Positions 1 through 4,827 of a stretch of DNA of 6,020 nt are shown piece by piece; the first letter of the stretch is position 1; each line of letters starts with the position of its first letter. Source of the DNA: an uncultured Oscillospiraceae bacterium (GTDB lineage: Bacteria; Bacillota; Clostridia; Oscillospirales; Acutalibacteraceae); contig USLV01000092.1 in NCBI GenBank assembly GCA_900555705.1, positions 1 through 6,020 on the forward strand, given 5' to 3'. The translations under genes were made by a program, and so were the position numbers. The notes under the pieces are model-generated. The model saw nothing but the letters and a program-made list of their open reading frames with translations. It was not told the DNA's origin and ran no database searches.

Positions 1-48
1 CGAGATGTAGAGAGGTCTCGTGGGCTCGGAGATGTGTATAAGAGACAG
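1..48 (+). other. Illumina Nextera adapter and i7 index (artefact)
   Basis: Positions 15-48 match the 34-nt Nextera transposase read-2 adapter, ending in the 19-base mosaic end AGATGTGTATAAGAGACAG (30-48). Positions 1-6 (CGAGAT) match the last bases of the P7 flow-cell oligo. Positions 7-14 (GTAGAGAG) sit exactly where the i7 index lies and, as I recall, equal the reverse complement of index N707 (CTCTCTAC). The order P7 tail, 8-nt index, adapter is that of a library molecule end, so this is untrimmed adapter at a contig end. The genomic insert starts at 49. Any protein start called within 34-48 is artificial. Confidence 0.98.
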
Positions 49-249
49 CTCCTCTATGGTCTGATTCTCGACTCATGGTATGTTGTCGGCTTTGTCCAGC
101 CATTTTCTCCGAAAGCGGCGCTCGCGGCCTACGCCGCCGGTCTGCCCTTCACCCTTGTCCATGCTGTCTCCACTGTGTTGTTCCTGCTGCTCATCCAAAA
201 AAGCTGGAGTCGGAAAATCCGCCGGATCCAGCAAAAATTCGGCCTTTGA
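49..249 (+). CDS. ECF transporter S component-like membrane protein, C-terminal fragment
   Basis: The 5' part is missing because the contig ends in adapter at 48; 66 codons remain before TGA at 247-249. The fragment has a hydrophobic stretch around LILDSWYVVGFVQP, then AALAAYAAGLPFTLVHAVST running into the hydrophobic VLFLLLI, and a basic tail with KIRRIQQKFGL at the very end. The AGLPFxLxHAxST pattern followed by a short membrane segment and a basic end resembles the C-terminus of clostridial energy-coupling-factor substrate-binding components. These are membrane proteins that capture a vitamin or similar micronutrient and associate with EcfT and the EcfA ATPases. The substrate cannot be told from this fragment. 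It is convergent with the MATE gene, and a stem-loop begins 13 nt after its stop. Family recognition is by pattern memory only. Confidence 0.68.
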   Translation, partial: LLYGLILDSWYVVGFVQPFSPKAALAAYAAGLPFTLVHAVSTVLFLLLIQKSWSRKIRRIQQKFGL

Positions 250-261
250 CCGATTATACCA

Positions 262-296
262 AAACACCTCCGTAGCTTTCGCTTGCGGAGGCGTTT
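262..296 (+). terminator. Stem-loop after ECF S-like gene, copy 1 of a repeated hairpin
   Basis: The 11-nt arms are AAACACCTCCG (262-272) and CGGAGGCGTTT (286-296), with one A-C mismatch on the plus strand that becomes a wobble pair on the minus strand. The 13-nt loop contains AGC/GCT, which can pair internally. It starts 13 nt after the stop at 249 and ends in only three T, so as a terminator it is weak but well placed. It is identical to 490-524 except at position 266 (A here, G at 494). Confidence 0.6.
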
Positions 297-297
297 C

Positions 298-343
298 AGT
301 TTGGCGAAAATGTCCGTCTAACGCCGCCCATTTTCTTCAAACT
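298..343. repeat. Long imperfect inverted repeat (15-bp stem)
   Basis: The left arm 298-312 (AGTTTGGCGAAAATG) pairs with the right arm 329-343 (CATTTTCTTCAAACT). There are 13 Watson-Crick pairs, one G-T wobble (304/337) and one mismatch (305/336), with a 16-nt loop. It begins two bases after the first repeated hairpin. Confidence 0.7.
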
Positions 344-346
344 AAA

Positions 347-385
347 CAAACGTGGGGAAAATCTCATCCGATTACCCCACGTTTG
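347..385. repeat. Perfect 11-bp inverted repeat
   Basis: CAAACGTGGGG (347-357) is the exact complement of CCCCACGTTTG (375-385). Inside the loop AATC (360-363) can pair with GATT (370-373), so an extended hairpin is possible. It lies four bases after the previous inverted repeat. Confidence 0.75.
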
Positions 386-386
386 A

Positions 387-400
387 CCGCCTGCGGGCGG
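387..400. repeat. Short GC-rich hairpin
   Basis: CCGCC (387-391) and GGCGG (396-400) form a 5-bp stem with a TGCG tetraloop, directly after the 347-385 hairpin. Confidence 0.5.
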
Positions 401-404
401 GATA

Positions 405-424
405 TCCGCTGCGCTCGATGCGGA
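405..424. repeat. Short hairpin, 5-bp stem
   Basis: TCCGC (405-409) pairs with GCGGA (420-424) across a 10-nt loop. It is weak alone but continues the uninterrupted run of hairpins. Confidence 0.4.
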
Positions 425-426
425 GA

Positions 427-445
427 GGGAACCCTGACGGTTCCC
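427..445. repeat. Perfect 7-bp hairpin
   Basis: GGGAACC (427-433) and GGTTCCC (439-445) are exact complements around a CTGAC loop. With a CC bulge the stem can extend by GA/TC (425-426 with 448-449). Confidence 0.6.
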
Positions 446-489
446 CCTCCACACCTCCCCTTCCCTCCGTTTTCTTACGGAACAATTGG

Positions 490-524
490 AAACGCCTCCG
501 TAGCTTTCGCTTGCGGAGGCGTTT
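490..524 (-). terminator. Stem-loop after MATE gene, copy 2 of the repeated hairpin
   Basis: A perfect 11-bp stem, AAACGCCTCCG (490-500) with CGGAGGCGTTT (514-524), encloses the same 13-nt loop as copy 1. On the minus strand it starts four nt after the MATE stop codon, where a terminator is expected. The stem ends in TTT and is followed by CCAATTGTT, so the U-tract is poor. It may act as a transcript-end stabiliser, a weak terminator or both. Confidence 0.65.
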
Positions 525-528
525 ACTC

Positions 529-1992
529 TTAATAGATTCCATTCGTGCTGTCCTCGGCGGCGAGGACAGGCTGCGGCGTCTCCATAACCGCCGGATCGGT
601 CTCAGCTGCCTGACCCGCCAGTCCCTTTTTCCGCCAGCCGCCGCGTCGGTAGAGCACCGCCGTCACCAGCGCGCCGAGCGTCCAGGAAACCAGCAGCGAG
701 ATGAAGGTGGACTCCGGACGGCCGTTCGGATAGTCCGCGCTCCGGGTGAGCCAGGCGATGCCGTAAGCCACCGGCACCCGGACAACCACCGTCGTAATCA
801 GCGAAATCCACATCGGGGTCATCGTATCGCCAGCGCCGCGCATCACGCCGGACAGGCTCTGTGTCACCGCCATCGCGACATAGCCGACCGCCAAAATCTG
901 CATCATATGCATGCTGAGATCGACCAGCTCGGTCGTATCGGTGAATACGCTCATCAGATTCTTGCCGAACAGCAGAATCAGAATGGTGACCGCAAGCGAA
1001 ACGCCTGTCGCCATCAGTGTGCCGTCCCGGGTTCCGCGGCCAACCCGGTCGAGTCGTCCCGCACCGATATTTTGTCCGGCATAGGTCGTCATCGCACTGC
1101 CGAAGGAGAAGTTCGGCATCATGGCAAAACCATCTACCCGCATGACAATCACGTTGCAGGCGATCACCATCTCGCCGAAGCTGTTGGTCAGCGACTGCAC
1201 CACAATCATCGCGAGCGAGAAGATCGCCTGGGTCACGCCGGAAGGAAGTCCTAACCGGATGAGCTGGAACACATACTGGCGGGAGGGTCGCAGCATGTGC
1301 CGGTTGAAATCGAAAATCGCCCGCATCCGCGCGAGCTTCACCAGACACAGTACAGCAGAAACACCCTGCGCAATCACAGTCGCGAGCGCCACACCGGCGA
1401 CTCCCATTCTGAATCCCGCCACAAACCAGATGTCCAGTCCCACATTCAGGACGGTTGAGACCAGCAGAAAGCCGAGCGCTGAAAGGGAATCCCCGAGGCC
1501 GCGCAGAATGCCGGACAGAATATTATAATAGGAAAAGCCTGCGATACCGAGGAAGAAAATCAGCAGGTAGTCCTCGCACCACCCAAAAATCGAAGCAGGC
1601 GTGTTGAGCATCGCCAGCAGTGGCCGCGTCACCAGCGTGCCGACCGCCATGATAACCACCGAAACGACAGCCGTCAGCGTTACACAGACGCCGATTGACC
1701 GGGACAGCTGTTCCCGGTCCCGCGCGCCGAAATACTGCGCCACCATGATGCCGGCGCCGGTTGCAATCCCAACAAACAGCGCCAGCAGCAGATTCAGGAT
1801 CGGCGCCGCGCTGCCAACGGCAGCGAGTGCATTGTCTCCCACGTATTTGCCGACCACGATCGAATCAGCGGTATTATAGAGCTGCTGTGCGATATTGCCA
1901 ATCAGCATCGGCACGGCAAATTCCGCAATCCGTTTCCAGGGCGCACCCTCTGTCATATCCTTTGGGGCAAACAGTTCCCCGAGCCTCGACAT
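529..1992 (-). CDS. MATE family multidrug/cation efflux transporter
   Basis: 487 residues, the usual size for 12-helix MATE exporters, which use a Na+ or H+ gradient to expel cationic drugs or metabolites across the cytoplasmic membrane. The N-terminal half carries WKRIAEFAVPMLIGN (about 19-33), NTADSIVVGKYVG (40-52) and ILRGLGDSLSAL (162-173). The C-terminal half repeats the plan, with QNIGAGRLDRV (307-317) and VMRGAGDTMTPMW (383-395). The matched RGxGD motifs reflect the family's internal duplication. The tail from about 450 is polar and cytosolic. I chose ATG at 1990-1992 because GGAGGAGGGG lies six nt before it and a clear promoter gives a leader of about 65 nt. The in-frame ATG at 2094 falls on the -35 box. 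The gene is monocistronic and ends at a stem-loop. The substrate cannot be predicted. A polysaccharide-exporter relative is less likely on the motifs. Confidence 0.95.
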   Translation of the reverse strand: MSRLGELFAPKDMTEGAPWKRIAEFAVPMLIGNIAQQLYNTADSIVVGKYVGDNALAAVGSAAPILNLLLALFVGIATGAGIMVAQYFGARDREQLSRSIGVCVTLTAVVSVVIMAVGTLVTRPLLAMLNTPASIFGWCEDYLLIFFLGIAGFSYYNILSGILRGLGDSLSALGFLLVSTVLNVGLDIWFVAGFRMGVAGVALATVIAQGVSAVLCLVKLARMRAIFDFNRHMLRPSRQYVFQLIRLGLPSGVTQAIFSLAMIVVQSLTNSFGEMVIACNVIVMRVDGFAMMPNFSFGSAMTTYAGQNIGAGRLDRVGRGTRDGTLMATGVSLAVTILILLFGKNLMSVFTDTTELVDLSMHMMQILAVGYVAMAVTQSLSGVMRGAGDTMTPMWISLITTVVVRVPVAYGIAWLTRSADYPNGRPESTFISLLVSWTLGALVTAVLYRRGGWRKKGLAGQAAETDPAVMETPQPVLAAEDSTNGIY

Positions 1993-1998
1993 CCAAAG

Positions 1999-2008
1999 CC
2001 CCTCCTCC
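1999..2008 (-). promoter_or_regulatory. Ribosome binding site of the MATE gene
   Basis: On the minus strand GGAGGAGGGG is followed by six nt and then ATG (1992-1990). It decides the start against the longer in-frame reading from 2094, which has no such site and overlaps the promoter. Confidence 0.85.
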
Positions 2009-2065
2009 GTTTCTTCCGCGGCACACCGCAGAAGAGAATATGCCTTGTTCAGGTAGTAAAAATTT

Positions 2066-2094
2066 AGTATAGCATATTTTTCAATCGGAGGCAA
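2066..2094 (-). promoter_or_regulatory. Sigma-A-type promoter of the MATE gene
   Basis: Minus strand: -35 TTGCCT (2094-2089), 17-nt spacer, -10 TATACT (2071-2066), with TGC directly before the -10 giving an extended -10 element. Transcription should begin near 2059, about 65 nt before the chosen ATG. It lies just downstream of the stop of the 2124-2927 gene, so the MATE gene is probably transcribed by itself, although no strong terminator separates the two. Confidence 0.8.
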
Positions 2095-2123
2095 CCTGTT
2101 TCTGCAAGAACGACGGACAAATG

Positions 2124-2927
2124 CTACTGAGAGAGCGTCCCAACGCTTTCAAAGCTCGTGTGTTCGCTGCGCAGATCGAAAAGCAGCTGTCCCCGATGCA
2201 TGAAGCGGAACCGCGCCGGACAGGAGGGACGCTCATGGATTGTACGGGTCATCGTGCCGTTCTGCGGCGCCGCCAGCGGATGCCCCTGCCCCGCCTGCAC
2301 ATCTACACGCAGGCAGTCCATCCCCTGCTGCAAAATCAGCCGCCTCTCATCGCAGGCCAGCACCCGTGCGCCGCGATAGGTGGCGAGACGATATTCCCGT
2401 CCCTCCCACCAGACAACGGCGATACAGCCCCGAAACCGAATCCCCGCAAAGGGGATTTCCGCTGCCGAGGCCATCACCGACAGCGGCACCGGGAAATCAT
2501 TACTCTGTACCCAGTTATAGGCGCGCGGAAAGGAGCGGCCGCTGTCCCCCTCGATATAACCGACACCGCCGTTCAGATCAAAGCGCTCGCCGTTGACGAT
2601 AAGCATCCCTTCCGTCCGGTGGTACAGGCTCACCACCCAATGGCGGCACTCCATCGGGACAAACCGGAACGGTCCCATGATATCCGATCGAAGCGGCGTT
2701 AGTCCCGTATAGCGCACCGTCCCCTCTGCCCGCAGCCCCGGCTCCCGGATCGAAAGCCGGATGCCGTGTGGAGAAAAGCGACAGGCTGATGTCGGTGTCG
2801 TCTCATAGGAAGCCTTGTCCGTGATGATCTGCAAAAATTTCCGTTCTCCTGCGCGTCCTGTGATCAACGCCACCGTCCGGCCATCCTTCTGATGTTTCCA
2901 ATAATACCCGTGAAATCCCTCGTTCAT
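2124..2927 (-). CDS. Tocopherol-cyclase-like family protein, function unknown
   Basis: 267 residues, no signal peptide or membrane segment. The middle matches the conserved core of the tocopherol cyclase-like family as I remember it: MGPFRFVPMECRHWVVS (84-100), then GVGYIEGDSGRSFPRAY (121-137), immediately followed by NWVQSNDF (138-145). In plants and cyanobacteria the named enzyme closes the chromanol ring of vitamin E. Heterotrophic bacterial members lack a known substrate, and this one is shorter than plant enzymes, so the name gives fold, not reaction. The C-terminal part is rich in beta-type sequence, including FRGCIAVVWWEGREYRLATY (165-184), consistent with a lipocalin-like barrel. ATG at 2927 has AGGGG eight nt upstream. 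Only a weak promoter candidate (CTGCCT, 17 nt, GATAAA) follows the upstream terminator. TAG stop at 2124-2126. Confidence 0.8.
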   Translation of the reverse strand: MNEGFHGYYWKHQKDGRTVALITGRAGERKFLQIITDKASYETTPTSACRFSPHGIRLSIREPGLRAEGTVRYTGLTPLRSDIMGPFRFVPMECRHWVVSLYHRTEGMLIVNGERFDLNGGVGYIEGDSGRSFPRAYNWVQSNDFPVPLSVMASAAEIPFAGIRFRGCIAVVWWEGREYRLATYRGARVLACDERRLILQQGMDCLRVDVQAGQGHPLAAPQNGTMTRTIHERPSCPARFRFMHRGQLLFDLRSEHTSFESVGTLSQ

Positions 2928-2989
2928 GCCTGCATCCCCTTTGTTATCGTTTTATCTCCAGTATGGTTGCCGCAGGCAGGTTTTATCCG

Positions 2990-3026
2990 AAAAAAAGCGG
3001 CCGTCCAAGAGGACGGCCGCTTTTTT
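2990..3026 (-). terminator. Strong intrinsic terminator of ptsH
   Basis: GCGGCCGTCC (2997-3006) and GGACGGCCGC (3011-3020) form a perfect 10-bp stem around an AAGA loop. On the minus strand it is followed by seven T (2996-2990), about 20 nt after the ptsH stop. The other side has T6 (3021-3026), so it would also stop plus-strand transcription. It isolates ptsH from the gene at 2124-2927. Confidence 0.95.
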
Positions 3027-3048
3027 ATGCTGTTGTCTGATGTTTGGG

Positions 3049-3312
3049 TCACTCGGCGAAGCCGGAATCCACGAGGCCAACCAGCCCTTCCACCGCGGCC
3101 TGCTCATCTGCGCCGTCGGCGATAATCCGGATATTGGTGCCGCCGACGATTCCCAGAGAAAGCACACCCAGCAGGCTCTTTGCATTGACCCGCCGCTCTT
3201 CCTTCTCCACCCAGATGGAGGATTTGAATTCATTTGCCTTCTGGATAAAGAAGGTAGCGGGACGCGCATGCAAACCGACCTGATTCTGAACCAAAACCTC
3301 TTTGACGTACAT
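3049..3312 (-). CDS. ptsH: HPr, phosphocarrier protein of the PTS
   Basis: 87 residues, the normal HPr length. His15 lies in GLHARPA (13-19), the residue phosphorylated by enzyme I and passed on to sugar-specific EIIA domains. Ser46 lies in NAKSLLGVLSLG (43-54), the site of HPr kinase, which in Bacillota turns HPr into the CcpA co-repressor for carbon catabolite control. Having His15 rules out a Crh-type paralogue. The protein is soluble and cytoplasmic. I use ATG at 3310-3312: GAGAGGGG lies 10 nt upstream and the protein then begins MYVKEVLVQ, as HPr should. The in-frame ATG at 3357 would add 15 residues foreign to the family and has no ribosome binding site. It is a single gene with its own promoter and terminator; no ptsI is visible. 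It could serve regulation mainly if few PTS permeases exist. Confidence 0.95.
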   Translation of the reverse strand: MYVKEVLVQNQVGLHARPATFFIQKANEFKSSIWVEKEERRVNAKSLLGVLSLGIVGGTNIRIIADGADEQAAVEGLVGLVDSGFAE

Positions 3313-3322
3313 GGAAAAAGAT

Positions 3323-3330
3323 CCCCTCTC
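3323..3330 (-). promoter_or_regulatory. Ribosome binding site of ptsH
   Basis: GAGAGGGG on the minus strand lies 10 nt before ATG (3312-3310), which fixes the start at 3312 rather than 3357. Confidence 0.75.
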
Positions 3331-3381
3331 AGTTTCAAAATCAATGATGACAGACAAATACTATAACAATAGACAATCTGT

Positions 3382-3409
3382 ATTATACCACAATTGTATT
3401 CAGCGTCAA
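3382..3409 (-). promoter_or_regulatory. Near-consensus sigma-A promoter of ptsH
   Basis: Minus strand: -35 TTGACG (3409-3404), 16-nt spacer, perfect -10 TATAAT (3387-3382), preceded by TGG, an extended -10. The predicted start is near 3375, leaving a leader of about 60 nt. The quality of the boxes predicts high constitutive expression, as expected for HPr. I see no obvious operator in the leader. Confidence 0.9.
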
Positions 3410-3410
3410 T

Positions 3411-3494
3411 CGCCTTTGTCCACCAAAAAGGCGAAAAATCGCAATTTTGGTTCCCTGCCCTATTTTGCCGGTTACGCCAAACCGGCTTTTGGTG
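3411..3494 (-). other. Overlapping, mutually exclusive inverted repeats after trmD
   Basis: Four pairings are possible: CGCCTTT/AAAGGCG (3411-3417 with 3427-3433), CCAAAA/TTTTGG (3423-3428 with 3445-3450, plus inner GCG/CGC), CACCAAAA/TTTTGGTG (3421-3428 with 3487-3494), and GCCGGTT/AACCGGC (3467-3473 with 3480-3486). The first three compete for the same bases. In the minus-strand RNA GCGA-TTTT-TCGC is followed by CTTTTT, so this is probably where the rimM-trmD transcript ends, just before the ptsH promoter. The rest of 3313-3568 shows no gene. Confidence 0.5.
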
Positions 3495-3568
3495 AGTTTT
3501 ACATATTTCGTTGATAACTTTTGTGTGCTATGCAGAGGCAGTTTCCGGAGTCTTTGCCAAATCTTCCC

Positions 3569-4321
3569 TTATTTTGCCGAATCCCCATCTTTTTCCTCGC
3601 CCAGAACCGCGATCCATGCCTGTTCTTTCGGCGTCAGCTCCGCCGTATTCAGCATATCCGGACGTCGCTCCAGGGTGCGCCGGATCGACTGTTCCCGCCG
3701 CCATTTCCGAATATTCTCGTGGTGACCGGAAAGCAGAACCTCCGGCACCTCTCGCCCTTCCCAGACGGCAGGGCGGGTATACTGCGGATATTCCAGCAGC
3801 CCGGCATAATGGCTCTCATCCATGAAACAGGCCTCCTCCGACAGCACACCCGGCACAAGCCGCGCCACGCAGTCCGCCAGCACCAGAGCCGGCAGCTCGC
3901 CGCCGGTCAGCACATAGTCGCCGACCGATATCTGTTCATCCACAAAGGCGTCCAGCACCCGCTCATCCACGCCCTCATAATGCCCACAGAGGATACAGAG
4001 GTTCGGCAGTGTCGCAAGCTCTTTCGCCCTTTCCTGTGTCAGCACCGCGCCCTGCGGCGACATATACACAAGATGAGGCCGCGCACCGGCTGCATCACAG
4101 ACGGCACGAAAACAGTCGGCAATCGGCTGTGGAAACATCACCATTCCCTGTCCGCCGCCATACGGATAATCATCCACCTGCATCTGTCGGTTCAGCGTAT
4201 AGTCCCGAATCTGGTGGCAGTGTACCTCCAGCACGCCCTTGGCCTGTGCGCGGCCGAGAATGCTCTCCCCCATCACCGCGCCGCACATCTCGGGGAACAG
4301 CGTCATAATATCGATTCGCAT
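3569..4321 (-). CDS. trmD: tRNA (guanine-N1)-methyltransferase TrmD
   Basis: 250 residues, standard length. It methylates N1 of G37, next to the anticodon, using S-adenosylmethionine, which prevents +1 frameshifting; it is essential in most bacteria and acts as a dimer. The knotted SPOUT SAM-binding region is visible: DYPYGGGQGMVM (51-62), MSPQG (87-91), LCGHYEGVDERV (111-122) and ISVGDYVLTGGELP (131-144). The loop with Asp168 (FMDESHYAG, 166-174) corresponds to the catalytic Asp region, followed by YPQYTRPAVWEG (178-189) and LLSGHHENIRKWRR (196-209) in the C-terminal tRNA-binding domain. The start ATG shares one base with the rimM stop (TGATG), with AAGGA about 11 nt upstream inside rimM, so translation is probably coupled. 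The usual rplS does not follow. TAA stop at 3569-3571. Confidence 0.98.
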   Translation of the reverse strand: MRIDIMTLFPEMCGAVMGESILGRAQAKGVLEVHCHQIRDYTLNRQMQVDDYPYGGGQGMVMFPQPIADCFRAVCDAAGARPHLVYMSPQGAVLTQERAKELATLPNLCILCGHYEGVDERVLDAFVDEQISVGDYVLTGGELPALVLADCVARLVPGVLSEEACFMDESHYAGLLEYPQYTRPAVWEGREVPEVLLSGHHENIRKWRREQSIRRTLERRPDMLNTAELTPKEQAWIAVLGEEKDGDSAK

Positions 4322-4827
4322 CAGTCAAACAGTCCTTCCATCGGGCGGATCCGGACAACGCCGCCGTCCACATCCACCGCCATCACCACCGAGGGAATCA
4401 CGGGAATCAATATCTCCCGCCCGTCCATCGAGAGATGGTAAACATCGTTGGCGCCGGTGGAGCTGACATCCGTCAGCTTGCCGTATTCCTCACCGCTGTC
4501 CGCGTCCACCACCCGCAGCCCAATCAGATCGCAGATAAAATACCGACCCTCTTCCAGTCGCAGATCTTCCCGCGCGAGATACAGCACACGTCCGCGCAGT
4601 GCTTCAGCCGCCTGCACGGTGTCTACTCCCTCGAGCCGACTGAGGGCGATCCGCTTATGCGGCCGGGATTTCACCCGGACGGGTCGCTCGCCCGTCTCAT
4701 CCCAATAGAGGGTTTTCAGCGTGGCATACAGCTCCGGGGAATCACACCACGGCTGAACCCGTACTTCCCCCTGCACCCCGTGGGTTCCCACAATCTGTCC
4801 TGCTTCCAGATACGGCTTCTTCGGCAT
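4321..4827 (-). CDS. rimM: Ribosome maturation factor RimM
   Basis: 168 residues, standard length. RimM binds ribosomal protein S19 and helps the 30S head and 16S rRNA 3' domain to mature. The N-terminal RimM domain opens with AGQIVGTHGVQGEVRV (9-24), the family signature. The C-terminal PRC-barrel domain begins near YFICDLIGLRVVD (96-108) and includes GKLTDVSSTGANDVY (116-130), ILIPVIPSVV (139-148) and a final MEGLFD. The start is ATG at 4827 with AGGAGG six nt upstream (4839-4834). That site and the first 28 codons lie inside the 3' end of the upstream membrane-protein gene in another reading frame. The stop overlaps the trmD start by one base. Cotranscribed with trmD, as is common in bacteria. 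Confidence 0.98.
   Translation of the reverse strand: MPKKPYLEAGQIVGTHGVQGEVRVQPWCDSPELYATLKTLYWDETGERPVRVKSRPHKRIALSRLEGVDTVQAAEALRGRVLYLAREDLRLEEGRYFICDLIGLRVVDADSGEEYGKLTDVSSTGANDVYHLSMDGREILIPVIPSVVMAVDVDGGVVRIRPMEGLFD

Larger units (their letters stand above)
250..528. other. Hairpin-rich non-coding region between convergent genes
   Basis: I see no gene with a plausible ribosome binding site here. Nearly the whole 279-nt stretch folds into consecutive inverted repeats: 262-296, 298-343, 347-385, 387-400, 405-424, 427-445, a minor one at 466-481, and 490-524. The first and last are near-identical direct repeats that border the rest. Such density exceeds what two convergent terminators need and suggests a dispersed intergenic repeat, MITE-like element or structured RNA. 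Its identity is unknown. Confidence 0.6.

Noticed and set aside
34..249. 71-codon small membrane protein starting at GTG 34
   Set aside because: Its first five codons are adapter sequence; only 49-249 is genomic, and it is the end of a longer gene.
250..528. CRISPR array or riboswitch in the hairpin region
   Set aside because: Only two copies of one repeat with a 193-nt gap that is itself structured, and no downstream gene for a riboswitch to control, since both neighbours converge on it.
352..1254. 300-codon plus-strand open frame
   Set aside because: It is largely antisense to the MATE gene and very rich in Arg/His, typical of shadow frames in GC-rich coding DNA; no ribosome binding site or family motif.
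602..1348. 248-codon minus-strand open frame inside the MATE gene
   Set aside because: Alternate frame of a gene whose own frame matches the MATE family along its length; composition is Asp/Arg/Gly-rich without domains.
2121..2702. 193-codon plus-strand open frame
   Set aside because: Antisense to the tocopherol-cyclase-like gene; no motif or start signal.
2928..2989. Promoter of the 2124-2927 gene (CTGCCT, 17 nt, GATAAA)
   Set aside because: The -35 matches consensus at only three positions and other weak boxes compete; not strong enough to list as a feature, though the terminator upstream implies some promoter here.
3049..3357. 102-residue HPr with N-terminal extension
   Set aside because: The extra 15 residues do not fit HPr and the ATG at 3357 lacks a ribosome binding site, while 3312 has one.
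3521..4441. 306-codon plus-strand open frame
   Set aside because: Antisense to trmD and part of rimM, both certain; the product is His/Arg/Pro-rich with no recognisable motif.
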